Positions 9,073 to 18,598 of a stretch of 64,000 nucleotides of DNA are shown here, piece after piece. Below the pieces are notes generated by a model. That model saw nothing but the letters and a program-made list of their open reading frames with translations. It had not been told where the DNA came from and ran no database searches. A program made the translations under genes and the position numbers. The DNA is from JABMNT01 sp048262255 (lineage in GTDB: Bacteria; Pseudomonadota; Alphaproteobacteria; Rhodospirillales; Casp-alpha2), in contig JBLXFH010000001.1 in assembly GCA_048262255.1 (NCBI GenBank), forward strand, positions 1,240,001 to 1,304,000, written 5' to 3'. Each line of letters opens with the position of its first letter. The first letter of the stretch is position 1.

Positions 9073-9768
9073 ATGGCTTCTGAGACACATGGGTTTCCTG
9101 CCGCCGTGATTTTCGATCTGGATGGTACGCTCATCGACAGCGCACCTGATTTACATGCGGCCCTGAACCGACTGATGACATCGGAAGGGCGACGCCAGCT
9201 GGATCTTGGCGAAGTGATCCTGATGATTGGTGATGGGGTGCCTAAGCTGGTCGAGCGCGCATATGCGGCAACTGGTGATATACCGCCAGTTTCGGTTCTG
9301 GCCGAGCGGGTCCGGCAGTTTTCTGCAGACTATGAAAAACGTGCTACCGAACTGACAAAGCTGTTTCCCGGTGTTCTTGAAGCTCTGGATATCCTGGTCG
9401 ACCATCAAGTGCCCATGGGGATCTGTACCAACAAACCGCAAGCGGCAACGCTGGAAGTTTTGAAGTTTTTTGGCCTAAACAGCCGATTTGATGCGGTGGT
9501 TGGTGGGGATCAGTTAGACGGTGTGCGCAAGCCCGATCCGGCACACTTACGGGCCGCCATAGACCTCCTGCAGGTTGCTCCGGAAAATGTGGTCATGGTT
9601 GGAGACAGCCCGAATGACATTCAAGTGGCACTCAATGCGGGGGTTCCATCAGTGGCGGTCTCGTTCGGATATACGCGCATCCCGGTTGACCAACTGGGCG
9701 CGGAGCGGGTTATCAATCATTTTAGTGAATTGATTGTCGCATTGCAGGAAGTTTCAAAACCGTTCTGA
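9073..9768 (+). CDS. gph: Phosphoglycolate phosphatase (HAD family)
   Basis: 231 residues from the ATG at 9073; an in-frame ATG at 9061 is also possible, but the AGGA at 9058-9061 is better placed for 9073. HAD motif I is FDLDGTLIDS, motif II is in GICTNKPQA, and motif III/IV is KPDPAHL with VMVGDSPNDIQVA. It dephosphorylates 2-phosphoglycolate formed during DNA repair or oxygenation. It is divergent from glmU with about 120 bp between. Other small-sugar phosphatases of the same HAD branch cannot be excluded. Confidence 0.85.
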   Translation: MASETHGFPAAVIFDLDGTLIDSAPDLHAALNRLMTSEGRRQLDLGEVILMIGDGVPKLVERAYAATGDIPPVSVLAERVRQFSADYEKRATELTKLFPGVLEALDILVDHQVPMGICTNKPQAATLEVLKFFGLNSRFDAVVGGDQLDGVRKPDPAHLRAAIDLLQVAPENVVMVGDSPNDIQVALNAGVPSVAVSFGYTRIPVDQLGAERVINHFSELIVALQEVSKPF

Positions 9769-9942
9769 TCATGCGAATGGGAATATATTATTGTCCGCTA
9801 GGATGATTTTTTAGTGGATTCAAGGCTATACTGTAAGATTAGAGCGTTGTTGCCCGTTGTATGAAGATATGCCATAGCTATGAGCTAGCCAAATGCAGCC
9901 ATGTCGGCGTCAAATGGGCGCTGAAAATGGGGGGAAGTATAT

Positions 9943-11505
9943 TTGGAAGAACGCAAAAAAGCGCCTTTCGCGCAGGCGCATAACCCCTATGTACCCATCC
10001 GGTTCCATAAACGGATATCTTTTAAACTGGCCCGCATCAGCTTTCTTGTTGCGTTTCTTCTTGGCCTTGGACTGAGTTCGGTTCAGGTCTATTTCGATTT
10101 TAAAAGTGAAGAGCGGGAACTGGATGCCGGGGTCCAGCGCATTCTTTCTGTCGTCGCTCGTCCGGCGGCCCGCGCCGTGCATCTCCTTGATGAAGACCTG
10201 GCTGCAGAAGTTATTCAGGGGATTATGGAATATGAGTTTATATCAAATGCCCGGATCGATGATGAACTGGGGATCTCACTCGCGGAAAAATCAAGACCCT
10301 TTAGGGATAGCAAAAGCCGTTGGCTTACACGCTGGATAAAAGGCGATACAAAGACCTATGACGCGGCGCTTGAAACGTCGCAAATTGGCAACGTCGTGCC
10401 GGGGCAGCTGCATATAACCGTTGATGTCGATTGCGCTTTTCTGGAATTTTATGAACGGTCTCTGTTTGTTCTGGGAACCGGGATCATCCGGATTATGATT
10501 CTGGTTATCCTGTTCTTTCTGATTTTTTACGCATTGCTGACAAAACCCCTGATCAATCTTATGGAATCGTTTCAGTCCATTGATCCGGAAAACCCTGGAA
10601 GATCGCGGTTCCATGTCAGTTCCGGACATGACGAAGATGAACTGGGTATGCTGGCCAAATCCGGCAATGAGTTTCTGGATGCAAACGATCGCCATTTGAG
10701 ACAGCGCAACGAAGCGCAGGCGAAACTCAAAGACGCTTATGATGATCTGGAACACCGTACGGAGGAACTGAGAAATGCCAAGGAAATGGCAGAATTTGCG
10801 AGTCGGTCGAAAAGCCAGTTTCTGGCCAATATGAGCCATGAACTCCGCACCCCGCTGAACGCCATCATCGGCTTTTCGAAGATCATGAAAGAGCAGATGT
10901 TCGGGCCCGTGGGCTCACAAAAATATCTCGAATATTCCGGCGACATCCTGTCATCAAGCAGTCACCTTCTGTCAGTGATCAGCGATATTCTGGATGTCTC
11001 GAAAATTGAAGCCGGTGAACTGGTTCTTGATATCAGTGAAGTGGATATTGCACATCTGGCAACAGCCTGCGAAACCCTGCTGCACGAGCAAATCCTGCAA
11101 AAGGAATTGTCTGTCTTGATAAATATTCCTGAGGGGTTTCCGAAACTTCTTGCCGATGAACTCAGGATCAAGCAGATCTTTATAAACCTGTTTTCCAACG
11201 CGGTGAAATTTACCAGCGAAGGTGGAAAGTTTTGGGTTCTCGGAGAGCTGCAATCCAACGGCGGGATGACCATTCGGGTTGAAGACAACGGGATCGGGAT
11301 TTCACCAGAGGATATCCCAAAGGTCCTTGAGCCGTTCGGCCAGGTTGACGATATCATGACGCGTAGCCATGAAGGGACCGGTCTTGGTTTGTCGCTGTGC
11401 AAATCCCTGATGGAAATACATGAGGGGACCATCACCATAGAAAGTGAAATTGGTAAGGGAACATCGGTCGCCCTGTTCTTCCCGTCCACACGGGTTGTGC
11501 GCTAG
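9943..11505 (+). CDS. Membrane sensor histidine kinase
   Basis: 520 residues with a TTG start preceded by GGGGGAAG. Order: short cytoplasmic tail, TM1 (~30-50, LARISFLVAFLLGLGLSS), a ~130-residue periplasmic sensor region, TM2 (~180-205), a HAMP-like linker and coiled coil, then HisKA with the H-box NMSHELRTPLNAIIGFS and an HATPase domain with N-box INLFSNAVKF, G1 VEDNGIGIS and G2 HEGTGLGLSLC. It lacks a receiver domain, and no response regulator lies nearby, so it is an orphan kinase. The ligand is unknown. It shares its overall plan with the second kinase 2.6 kb downstream. Confidence 0.88.
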   Translation: MEERKKAPFAQAHNPYVPIRFHKRISFKLARISFLVAFLLGLGLSSVQVYFDFKSEERELDAGVQRILSVVARPAARAVHLLDEDLAAEVIQGIMEYEFISNARIDDELGISLAEKSRPFRDSKSRWLTRWIKGDTKTYDAALETSQIGNVVPGQLHITVDVDCAFLEFYERSLFVLGTGIIRIMILVILFFLIFYALLTKPLINLMESFQSIDPENPGRSRFHVSSGHDEDELGMLAKSGNEFLDANDRHLRQRNEAQAKLKDAYDDLEHRTEELRNAKEMAEFASRSKSQFLANMSHELRTPLNAIIGFSKIMKEQMFGPVGSQKYLEYSGDILSSSSHLLSVISDILDVSKIEAGELVLDISEVDIAHLATACETLLHEQILQKELSVLINIPEGFPKLLADELRIKQIFINLFSNAVKFTSEGGKFWVLGELQSNGGMTIRVEDNGIGISPEDIPKVLEPFGQVDDIMTRSHEGTGLGLSLCKSLMEIHEGTITIESEIGKGTSVALFFPSTRVVR

Positions 11506-11523
11506 GTTTTTGCTGACGGCAGG

Positions 11524-11946
11524 CTAGAAATTGCTGATGAGGTTCGGGGCTTCCGGCTCCGGCGGCAAATGCGCGTAACGATAAACGGCATCACAAAGCA
11601 GGGAAAAAACCGCGATGCCCGTCAGTGCATAATAAAAGGGATGTGTCTTTTTTCTCGGTGAACGCGGACGGGCAATGGAGGCTTGCCGGGTAGGGCCGAT
11701 GACTTCCTGTTTTGGCGGCGTATGCTCGCGGTGCCGATTTTCCAGATAGGTGCTTTCAAAGTCCAGAAAGCCGGCATTCAGGCGGCGGTATTCACGGATG
11801 ATTGGAATAACGGCAGATATGAAAAAAAGACATGTGGCGAGATACCCGCCCCAGGGCGTGTGTGCAGGCGTTGTCGTATAACCCGCATAGCCAACGGTGC
11901 AGATGACCCCCAACGCATTGAGCGGAACAAAGGCCCGCGCCACCAT
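11524..11946 (-). CDS. Small integral membrane protein, unknown function
   Basis: 140 residues. Two N-terminal hydrophobic helices (VARAFVPLNALGVICTVGYAG and GGYLATCLFFISAVIPII), a charged Pro/Arg-rich cytoplasmic middle (HTPPKQEVIGPTRQASIARPR), then a third helix (FYYALTGIAVFSLLCDAVYRY) near residue 115. It starts 14 bases after the pgk stop and is therefore probably co-transcribed with LysE-type gene and pgk. No family recognised. Confidence 0.7.
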   Translation of the reverse strand: MVARAFVPLNALGVICTVGYAGYTTTPAHTPWGGYLATCLFFISAVIPIIREYRRLNAGFLDFESTYLENRHREHTPPKQEVIGPTRQASIARPRSPRKKTHPFYYALTGIAVFSLLCDAVYRYAHLPPEPEAPNLISNF

Positions 11947-11960
11947 CGAAACCTCTTTTT

Positions 11961-13157
11961 CTATTTTGTTTTGAGAACCGCCACCCCTGGCAGCTCCTTA
12001 CCTTCCAGCCATTCCAGAAACGCGCCACCCGCCGTTGAGACATAGGAAAAAGCTTCTGTGACGCCGGCGTTAGCGAGGGCGGCGACTGTATCGCCACCCC
12101 CGGCAACGGAAAGCAGCTTCCCGTCCAGAGTCAGGCGCGCGGCTTCCCGAGCCACCGCATTTGTTCCGGCATCGAAAGGTGAAACTTCAAAAGCACCCAG
12201 GGGCCCGTTCCAGAGCAGGGTTTTGCATTGGCCCAGTCGTTCCGTCAAATCCTCGATAGAAGCCGGACCCACATCAAGAACCATCCAGTCGTCCGGGATG
12301 GCGTCCAGTGTGACATTGCGGTTCGCCGTTCCTTCGGCAAACGCTTCCGCCACCGCCACGTCAATGGGCAGCAGGACTTCACAACCCGCTTCTGCGGCCC
12401 GATCAAGAATGTCCCGCGCTTGATCTGCCATATCGGTCTCACACAGGGATTTCCCCACATCAATTCCCTGCGCATAGAGAAAGGTGTTGGCCATGGCGCC
12501 ACCGATGATTAGCAGATCTGTTTTGGCAACCAGATTGCCCAGCACATCCATCTTGGTTGAAATCTTGGCACCGCCAACCAAGGCAGCGACGGGGTGCTTC
12601 GGGTTTTCTAGGGCATTTGTCAGCGCATCCAGTTCGGCTTGCATCAGGCGGCCAGCGGCGGCGGGGAGCAGCCGGGCGATGGCCTCGGTCGAAGCATGGG
12701 CGCGGTGTGCGCAAGAAAAGGCATCGTTGATGTAAAGATCGCCGAGGACTGCCAATTGACCGGCAAAAGTCGTATCGTTGGCTTCCTCTTCGGCGTGAAA
12801 TCGCAGGTTTTCAAGTACCGCGATATCACCGTCTTGCAGGGACTCAACAAGCGCCGCTGCTTCGGGGCCAACGCAGTCAGCGGCAAACGGCACCGGTTTG
12901 CCGAGGGCCTTACCGAGGGCAAGGGCAATTGGGGAAAGCGACATGTCGGCAACCACCTTGCCTTTGGGCCGGCCAAAATGCGAGAGTACAACAACCCGCG
13001 CCCCCTTGTTGGAAAGCTCCTGCAGGGTTGTCAAAGAGCGGTCTATGCGGGTAGAATCAGTGATTGCACCGTCTTTCATGGGTACATTCAAATCGCACCG
13101 GACCAGTACACATTGGCCAGCGACATCAAACTCATCAATTGTTCGGTATTCAGCCAT
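11961..13157 (-). CDS. pgk: Phosphoglycerate kinase
   Basis: 398 residues, normal length. It transfers phosphate between 1,3-bisphosphoglycerate and ADP in glycolysis or gluconeogenesis. Signature RCDLNVPMKDG near residue 19, substrate-loop HFGRPKG near 60, the hinge ALVGGAKISTKMDVL near 190, and the C-terminal nucleotide loop SVAGGGDTVAALANAG near 355. Middle gene of a three-gene minus-strand operon: the upstream transporter ends 20 bases before its start. The usual gapdh partner is not in the window. Confidence 0.96.
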   Translation of the reverse strand: MAEYRTIDEFDVAGQCVLVRCDLNVPMKDGAITDSTRIDRSLTTLQELSNKGARVVVLSHFGRPKGKVVADMSLSPIALALGKALGKPVPFAADCVGPEAAALVESLQDGDIAVLENLRFHAEEEANDTTFAGQLAVLGDLYINDAFSCAHRAHASTEAIARLLPAAAGRLMQAELDALTNALENPKHPVAALVGGAKISTKMDVLGNLVAKTDLLIIGGAMANTFLYAQGIDVGKSLCETDMADQARDILDRAAEAGCEVLLPIDVAVAEAFAEGTANRNVTLDAIPDDWMVLDVGPASIEDLTERLGQCKTLLWNGPLGAFEVSPFDAGTNAVAREAARLTLDGKLLSVAGGGDTVAALANAGVTEAFSYVSTAGGAFLEWLEGKELPGVAVLKTK

Positions 13158-13177
13158 AAAATAATCTGCTCCACTTT

Positions 13178-13801
13178 CTAGGAAGTTGTGATAACGCCTA
13201 TGCCGGCGCCGGAAAGGACCAGCCCCGAGGCCCTGTTTAATCGTCTCAGGCTGCGGCTTTCTGTAAACAGTCTGCGCGCCCGGTTTGCTGCGACCACATA
13301 AGCGGAAAGAATAAGGCCTGTATCCGTGACCATCAAAACCGTCAGGAGGAACATATCAGCGGAGGTCAGGTTGGCGATATCAATAAAGGTCGGCAGCAGC
13401 CCCACATAAAACAGAATGACTTTCGGGTTAGCCAGAGTGACCAGAAAACCATTCAAAAACAGTTTGAGCTGGTTGGGTGTTTTGGGAGCGTTCGGCTGGG
13501 TCGGGGCCGGTTTGGAAAAGAAAGCGTGATAGCCGAGATAGATCAGATAGCAGCCACCAAGGATTCGGATGGCAAAAAACAGCTCGTGGAATTCCTTTGC
13601 GATGACGCTCAATCCCAGCAGCACGGTGACCACATAGGCCATATCGCCAAGCACGATGCCGCTAACGAACGTCACTCCGGGGCGGGCGCCACGCGACAGG
13701 GCAATCCCGACCGTCGCCAGAGCGCCCGGCCCTGGCGCGAGCTTGACCAGAAAACTGGCGACCATGAGGGCCGCAATGGATTCAAGAGGCATCGTCAACA
13801 T
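13178..13801 (-). CDS. LysE/RhtB-family amino acid exporter
   Basis: 207 residues with six predicted transmembrane helices. The family signature is near the N-terminus (FLVKLAPGPGALATVGIALSRG) and is followed by GVTFVSGIVLGD. Such proteins export amino acids such as threonine, homoserine or lysine out of the cytoplasm. The start may be at 13801 or the second Met at 13792. It is the first gene of the operon with pgk; the pairing gives no clue to its substrate. Confidence 0.82.
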   Translation of the reverse strand: MLTMPLESIAALMVASFLVKLAPGPGALATVGIALSRGARPGVTFVSGIVLGDMAYVVTVLLGLSVIAKEFHELFFAIRILGGCYLIYLGYHAFFSKPAPTQPNAPKTPNQLKLFLNGFLVTLANPKVILFYVGLLPTFIDIANLTSADMFLLTVLMVTDTGLILSAYVVAANRARRLFTESRSLRRLNRASGLVLSGAGIGVITTS

Positions 13802-14074
13802 CGGACATTCCGAGCAGCCAAAAAAGATGCTTCTGTATAATCAATTTGCCGGAGGCTGACCAGTCAGGAAGAGGGGTAGCGGACAATCCTTAAATCATCC
13901 AGCATATCATACCGTTTTCTGCCACCCGGCCATACCTGCATCAATCCGGAGTTAAATAACCCGGATGTTCATTTCTGTATTTGTTCAGAGCGCAATTTGT
14001 AATAGACTATTTAACGGTGGCATAATTCGTGAAGTGGGGGGGCGCATTGAACGCTCTGCGTTAAAAGGTGCGTT

Positions 14075-15493
14075 GTGAGAACCCGCAAACTGACCATCAA
14101 ATTTTTGGGCTTTGTCATCTCCATTACGTTGGTGATGTCTTTTGTCGTTGTTGGCAGTTACGAATGGATGAAGTTTGGCGATGCCAAAGCGCAATTGCGG
14201 CAGAATCTGGAAACCCTGGTCGCCAGCCAGTCGCTCATTCTGGCTGAACCCGTCTTTGAACAGGACCGCAAGCAGATCAGCTTGATCCTTGCGTCGACCA
14301 TCGCCAACCGTGATGTGGTCCGGGTTTTTGTACGTGGCGAGAATGACGTTGTGCTTGATGAATACGGTGCGGCGCGGCCCCATAATCTCGATCTGGTGAA
14401 ATCGACGGGGATCAACTTTATAAATGATGCCGGTTTCAAGCGCGTTGGAAGTCTCGAGATTGAAGTAACCGATGAAGTTATTATCCGCGAGTTTTTCGAC
14501 CGTTTGAAATCCGATGCAATCATGTTCTTTGTGTTGCTGGTCACCTTTGTCGGCGGCGCTCATCTGGCGCATTTCCATCTCATCGGCAAACCGCTCGGCC
14601 GCCTCATGGACGCCATTCATCTGCATACGCTTGACGGCAGCCGTCCGCTTGTGGACTGGCACAAAAAGGACGAGATCGGCGCCTTTATTGAGCAGTTCAA
14701 TAAAATGCAAAAGCTGCAGTCCAAATATGAAAAGGACCTTCAGGGGCTGGTCGAGGAACGCACAGAGGAACTGATTGATGCCAAGCAACAGGCGGAAGCC
14801 GCCAATCTTGCGAAGTCGGAATTCCTGGCCGCCATGAGTCACGAGCTGCGCACGCCCCTGACCTCGTCGCTGGGCAGTCTGGGTCTGCTTGATTTGTTCC
14901 TGCCCGATGATTTGTCAACCGACGCGCGCGATATGCTGGATGTCGCCAAACGCAACAACGAAGCCCTGCTGCGTCTGGTCAACGAACTTTTGGATTATGA
15001 AAAAATCCTGTCCGGACGCCTTGAACTGGAAACCCGCCGCCAGGACATCAGCGCATTGATGTCGAATATTGTAAAAGACAATCAGGGCTTTGCACGCAGC
15101 AAGTCAGTCCAATTTGTCACCCAACAGGACGCCCCGGCTTTCTATGCGGAAGTCAATGAGTACCGTTTCGAGCAGGTACTGAACAATTTGTTGTCCAACG
15201 CTGCGAAGTTCTCAAACCCGGGCAGCAATGTGGAAGTCTCCATCGAAAACCAAAACAAGACCATTTACGTGAAAGTGAAAGATCACGGCCCGGGAATTCC
15301 GGAAGATTTCAGATCAAAAATCTATGAGCAGTTCACCCAGGCCGACTCCTCATCGACGCGTCATTATGGGGGCACCGGCCTGGGGCTGTCGATCAGCAAG
15401 GCATTGATCGAAGGCATGGGCGGGAAGATCGGCTTCGAGACGGAAATGAACGTCGGCAGCACCTTTTACGTAACACTGCCGGCGGCGGAGTGA
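14075..15493 (+). CDS. Membrane sensor histidine kinase
   Basis: 472 residues with a GTG start behind AAAAGG. TM1 lies at ~8-28, a periplasmic domain of ~110 residues follows, TM2 is at ~148-168, then HAMP-like linker and coiled coil, H-box AMSHELRTPLTSSLG (~263), N-box NNLLSNAAKFSN, G1 KDHGPGIPEDF and G2 HYGGTGLGLSISKA. No partner response regulator is visible. A decayed copy of the last ~65 codons of this type of gene lies at 17.15-17.33 kb on the same strand beyond the next gene. Confidence 0.88.
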   Translation: MRTRKLTIKFLGFVISITLVMSFVVVGSYEWMKFGDAKAQLRQNLETLVASQSLILAEPVFEQDRKQISLILASTIANRDVVRVFVRGENDVVLDEYGAARPHNLDLVKSTGINFINDAGFKRVGSLEIEVTDEVIIREFFDRLKSDAIMFFVLLVTFVGGAHLAHFHLIGKPLGRLMDAIHLHTLDGSRPLVDWHKKDEIGAFIEQFNKMQKLQSKYEKDLQGLVEERTEELIDAKQQAEAANLAKSEFLAAMSHELRTPLTSSLGSLGLLDLFLPDDLSTDARDMLDVAKRNNEALLRLVNELLDYEKILSGRLELETRRQDISALMSNIVKDNQGFARSKSVQFVTQQDAPAFYAEVNEYRFEQVLNNLLSNAAKFSNPGSNVEVSIENQNKTIYVKVKDHGPGIPEDFRSKIYEQFTQADSSSTRHYGGTGLGLSISKALIEGMGGKIGFETEMNVGSTFYVTLPAAE

Positions 15494-15565
15494 TCAGTCC
15501 CCGCTTTGAGGTGAGCTTCCATGCTCTGTTATGACAGAGTCGGGTAGTGCCTTTGCCCTGAACGT

Positions 15566-17041
15566 TTAAGGGGTGAGTGGCGCAATATCGCTGAAGATAT
15601 GGCTGGTTGTAATCCCCTTGTCTGTCGTTCCCCCATGGCAGGTAAAGCAGTTCTTGACCGCAAACTCGGTCACTTGAGGGAATTGGTGGAACGTCTCCAT
15701 GGTTGCGTTTGCCGTATATAACGACCCCCGCAAGGCTGACGCCACGCCATTTGGAGGGATTGAGCCATTAAACGTCCAGATGCTGCCGGACTGGAAATAA
15801 TTGGCCCGCACGTCGCCAACCGCGTCCAGCGCCGCCATAAGTTCCCGATTGAGGGTGATCAGCTGAAAGGAGTTTTGCATGGTCTTTGACGTTTGCGGCC
15901 CATTTGCGGGCGGATCGCCCCAGGGATTCAGACGGACGACATCGGAAGCGATGATGGTTTTGCCCGTATGTGCGACAATCGTGTTGGCGGTACCACCGGA
16001 TCCGGCCTTGAACGTCGCGTACTCTGTCACCGATCCCGTATTGGGATTTCCAGTCTTCATAAAGGTCCATTTGCCAGAGGAGTTGTAGGGCACCGGAACC
16101 GTTACCGGAATCGGTGGAACAATTGGCGAAGGATGGATTTCCATCTGGAAATTATAGGCGGCGTCAGGCGCGTTGTTGTTGTGTTCAAACGTCGCCCAAA
16201 CCATCTCGGGATGTCCATTGACGGTGCCGACAACATGGAACCCGACCAGAGCGACATCGATGGTCGTGCTGCCGCTTTCTGTCCATAAGGTATTCGCGGT
16301 GTTTTTCGTATAGGTTGGGACGACGGCGTTGACGATTATATGTTTGCTGGGGTCGTTTACGGCGCTTACAGGGACCCAGGACGTCTTCAACTCCATAGAC
16401 AGCGCTATGGCATCCGGAAATGTTTTACCCGTGGCGGCGGCGACCTTTGCCACATCGGCGCTGCTGGTTGGAAAATTGTTGTTGAGAGCCGTTCCCGCAA
16501 ACTTGTTTTGATATTGTGCCGTGCGGTAGTTGGCATAGACGTCATTGGCGTGAATGCCATAAAAGGTGAGATCTCCCGATTGGGTAATCAATACACCCCC
16601 GCCCCCGGCTTGGCCGACCTCACCGGCGTCAATTGGTTTCGCGGCGCGAACGATGAAACTGTTGTTAAGCGTATTGTTGTTGGATTGAAATTTGAGAGGG
16701 AACTGGCTGCTTCCGGGGTTTGAAACCACGTCGTAGAAGGTCGGGCTGTCGAAAACCAGCTTGCCGCCTGTTGTCGGTGATGTCAGCCAAAGGAACATTT
16801 GCGCGCCCCACTTGTAGAAGTCGCAGGCAGTATTGTTGCGCGGCGGAAAGATCGCGCCATTGGCCGGATTGACGGCACCATTCTTGGTGATGCTCCCGCT
16901 CTTAAACCAGCTGTTGAGGGTTTGTTGGTTGACGCGGCATAAATCTGTGGGGGCATAGCCGGGTGGTAAAGCCGTCTCCGCCAAAGCGTTCCCCACCATA
17001 AGGCCGCCAGCGAGGAAAAGAGCCGCACAAGATTTAAGCAT
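15566..17041 (-). CDS. Secreted protein with a single C-terminal c-type heme motif
   Basis: 491 residues from the ATG at 17041, which has GGAGGG 4 bases upstream; the in-frame start at 17053 lies before that ribosome site. Signal peptide MLKSCAALFLAGGLMVGNALA. The long body has an N-terminal CDFYKWGAQMFLWLTSP block and Gly/Asn-rich beta-type segments. One CxxCH site (CFTCHGG) lies about 23 residues from the C-terminus. Maturation would need the ccm operon just downstream on the same strand. I recognise it only as one of the large periplasmic cytochrome-like proteins of unknown role; a redox enzyme needing a single heme or a heme-tethered binding protein are both possible. Confidence 0.7.
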   Translation of the reverse strand: MLKSCAALFLAGGLMVGNALAETALPPGYAPTDLCRVNQQTLNSWFKSGSITKNGAVNPANGAIFPPRNNTACDFYKWGAQMFLWLTSPTTGGKLVFDSPTFYDVVSNPGSSQFPLKFQSNNNTLNNSFIVRAAKPIDAGEVGQAGGGGVLITQSGDLTFYGIHANDVYANYRTAQYQNKFAGTALNNNFPTSSADVAKVAAATGKTFPDAIALSMELKTSWVPVSAVNDPSKHIIVNAVVPTYTKNTANTLWTESGSTTIDVALVGFHVVGTVNGHPEMVWATFEHNNNAPDAAYNFQMEIHPSPIVPPIPVTVPVPYNSSGKWTFMKTGNPNTGSVTEYATFKAGSGGTANTIVAHTGKTIIASDVVRLNPWGDPPANGPQTSKTMQNSFQLITLNRELMAALDAVGDVRANYFQSGSIWTFNGSIPPNGVASALRGSLYTANATMETFHQFPQVTEFAVKNCFTCHGGTTDKGITTSHIFSDIAPLTP

Positions 17042-17150
17042 AACACCCTCCATGATTAAAATTTTTTAACATACAACCTTAGCTTTATTGATGTGCGATT
17101 GTATGTCAACAAAATTGTGGTTCTGGTGGGGTTCGCGAGGAAGAATCAGG

Positions 17151-17326
17151 CGAAAAATTTACAGTCTATTCTTGCAAGCCGCGTCTCCGGTTGCCTATCG
17201 CGATAGCGGAACTGGCTTGAGGTGTTGATCAGTGAGACGTTGCGTGAAAGCGGGGGCGGCAAGGCCGGTTTCGAAATGGAAAGGAACTTTGGCAGAGTGT
17301 TCTATGGGACGTTGCGTACGAAGTGA
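17151..17326 (+). pseudogene. Relic of a histidine kinase C-terminus
   Basis: Read in two frames joined at about 17213, this stretch aligns with the end of the kinase at 14075-15493. Frame one gives KIYSLFLQA...YRDSGTGL against KIYEQFTQA...HYGGTGLGL. Frame two gives GGGKAGFEMERNFGRVFYGTL against MGGKIGFETEMNVGSTFYVTL and ends in TGA at 17324-17326. The shared residues follow the G2 box and the C-terminal ATPase-domain strands in the right order and spacing. The frameshift and lack of any upstream kinase sequence mark it as decayed. It occupies most of the 354-bp gap between the heme protein and ccmI. Confidence 0.7.
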
Positions 17327-17395
17327 GAAAACTTGGTGGGGATTGAAGAGAACTCTGGTAACTTTTACGATTAAGCCATTAAGCCCATGAACACC

Positions 17396-18598
17396 TTACT
17401 CCGTCGCCGCTTCTGCCTGTTCCAGCGCATGCTGCGCTTTTTCCATTTCCCCAAGCACTTCATAGGCCTTGGCAAGGCGGAGCCAGCCCTGGCGGTCGTT
17501 GGGAGAGTCTTTCAGGCGATCAGCCAGGCGCTGGACCATGGAACGGATCATCTGCTCGCGCTCTTCGGCGCTCATTTCGCTGGCTGCTTCCACATCTTCG
17601 CGACTTGGGCCGGGGGCGGCCGCCTGTGCTTGCGCTTGGGCACGGGCTGCGTTCTGAATGTCGGTGCCCATGGCCTGCGCATCGGCTGAGGGGGTTAGGG
17701 AGGCGGGATTGATCTTTGTTTCTTCGGCTGCCGCCACCAGTTGCGCTTCAACCGTCTGTCGCCACGGCGCGTCGGGCAGCGAGATCGCCAGAAGATCCAC
17801 CCATTCCTGCATGGCTTTTTGCAAGTCTCCCGCCTGCGCCGAAGCCAGCGCCATGTAATAGCGGGCCTTGGGGTTGGCGGCGTTCAGCCTGCGGGCGTTG
17901 CCGAGGGCTTTCAGGGCCTGTTCAGAAACCCGACCCTGATCACTGAAAATCATCGTTTCCGCGTAGTCGACCAGTACTGTCGGGCTATCGGGATCAAGCT
18001 GGAGGGCCTGCTCGTAAGCCTTGAGGGCGCGCGGATACTGGCCAAGGGATATGGCGGAGCGGCCAAGCATCAGCCAGCCCTGCAGGTTGTCCGGGTTTTC
18101 ATCCAGTTTGGCTTCCAGCCGATCGACAAGACCCGCCATTTCGGAAACCGCCTTGTCGTCCGTCGGGTCAGCTTCCCGGGCCTGTCGTTCCTGTTCAATA
18201 TCGCGAGCCGCATAAGGCAGATTGTCGAGACCCGGTGAGCCCAGATATCCATAGATACCGAGCGATCCCAGTCCGAGAAAAAGGGCGAGGCCGATAACAG
18301 TGGCGGGTTTTGGAGGACCTACGCGAGGTGATGAGGCGTTTGTCGGGTTGCCACCGGAAGGCCCCGCGGCGGCCAGCAGTTTGCGCTGGATTTCGGTTGT
18401 CACAGCGTCGCGTTGTTCGGCGCTCAGTAGGCCGCGCTCGAATTCCCGTTCAGCTTCCCCCAGCTGGTCCTTGTAGATGGCCACATCATAGTCGGTGCGT
18501 GCCGTGGGTGCTTCATTGCGATTGCCGAGCAGGGGGCGGACGATGATCGCAATCGCCGCGATTGTGATAAGCGCGATCAGTATCCAGATTAAACTCAT
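17396..18598 (-). CDS. ccmI: Cytochrome c maturation protein CcmI
   Basis: 400 residues. The inner-membrane apocytochrome c chaperone of System I: N-terminal TM (WILIALITIAAIAIIVRPLL), a cytoplasmic leucine-zipper-like loop (YKDQLGEAEREFERG), a second TM near residue 95-115 (TVIGLALFLGLGSLGIYGYLG), then a long periplasmic TPR domain that binds apocytochrome C-termini (NLQGWLMLGRSAISLGQYPRALKAYEQA). A further C-terminal repeat unit is present. The ATG overlaps the ccmH stop by 4 bases. Last gene of the operon. Confidence 0.9.
   Translation of the reverse strand: MSLIWILIALITIAAIAIIVRPLLGNRNEAPTARTDYDVAIYKDQLGEAEREFERGLLSAEQRDAVTTEIQRKLLAAAGPSGGNPTNASSPRVGPPKPATVIGLALFLGLGSLGIYGYLGSPGLDNLPYAARDIEQERQAREADPTDDKAVSEMAGLVDRLEAKLDENPDNLQGWLMLGRSAISLGQYPRALKAYEQALQLDPDSPTVLVDYAETMIFSDQGRVSEQALKALGNARRLNAANPKARYYMALASAQAGDLQKAMQEWVDLLAISLPDAPWRQTVEAQLVAAAEETKINPASLTPSADAQAMGTDIQNAARAQAQAQAAAPGPSREDVEAASEMSAEEREQMIRSMVQRLADRLKDSPNDRQGWLRLAKAYEVLGEMEKAQHALEQAEAATE

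Noticed and set aside
13802..14074. Possible small RNA or gene between LysE and the second kinase
   Set aside because: Contains an ATCCGG/CCGGAT hairpin at 13944-13966 without a U tract; nothing else supports a feature.
15494..15565. CTCTGT/ACAGAG hairpin between kinase and heme protein
   Set aside because: Six-base stem without a T tract on either strand; may slow transcription but not called a terminator.
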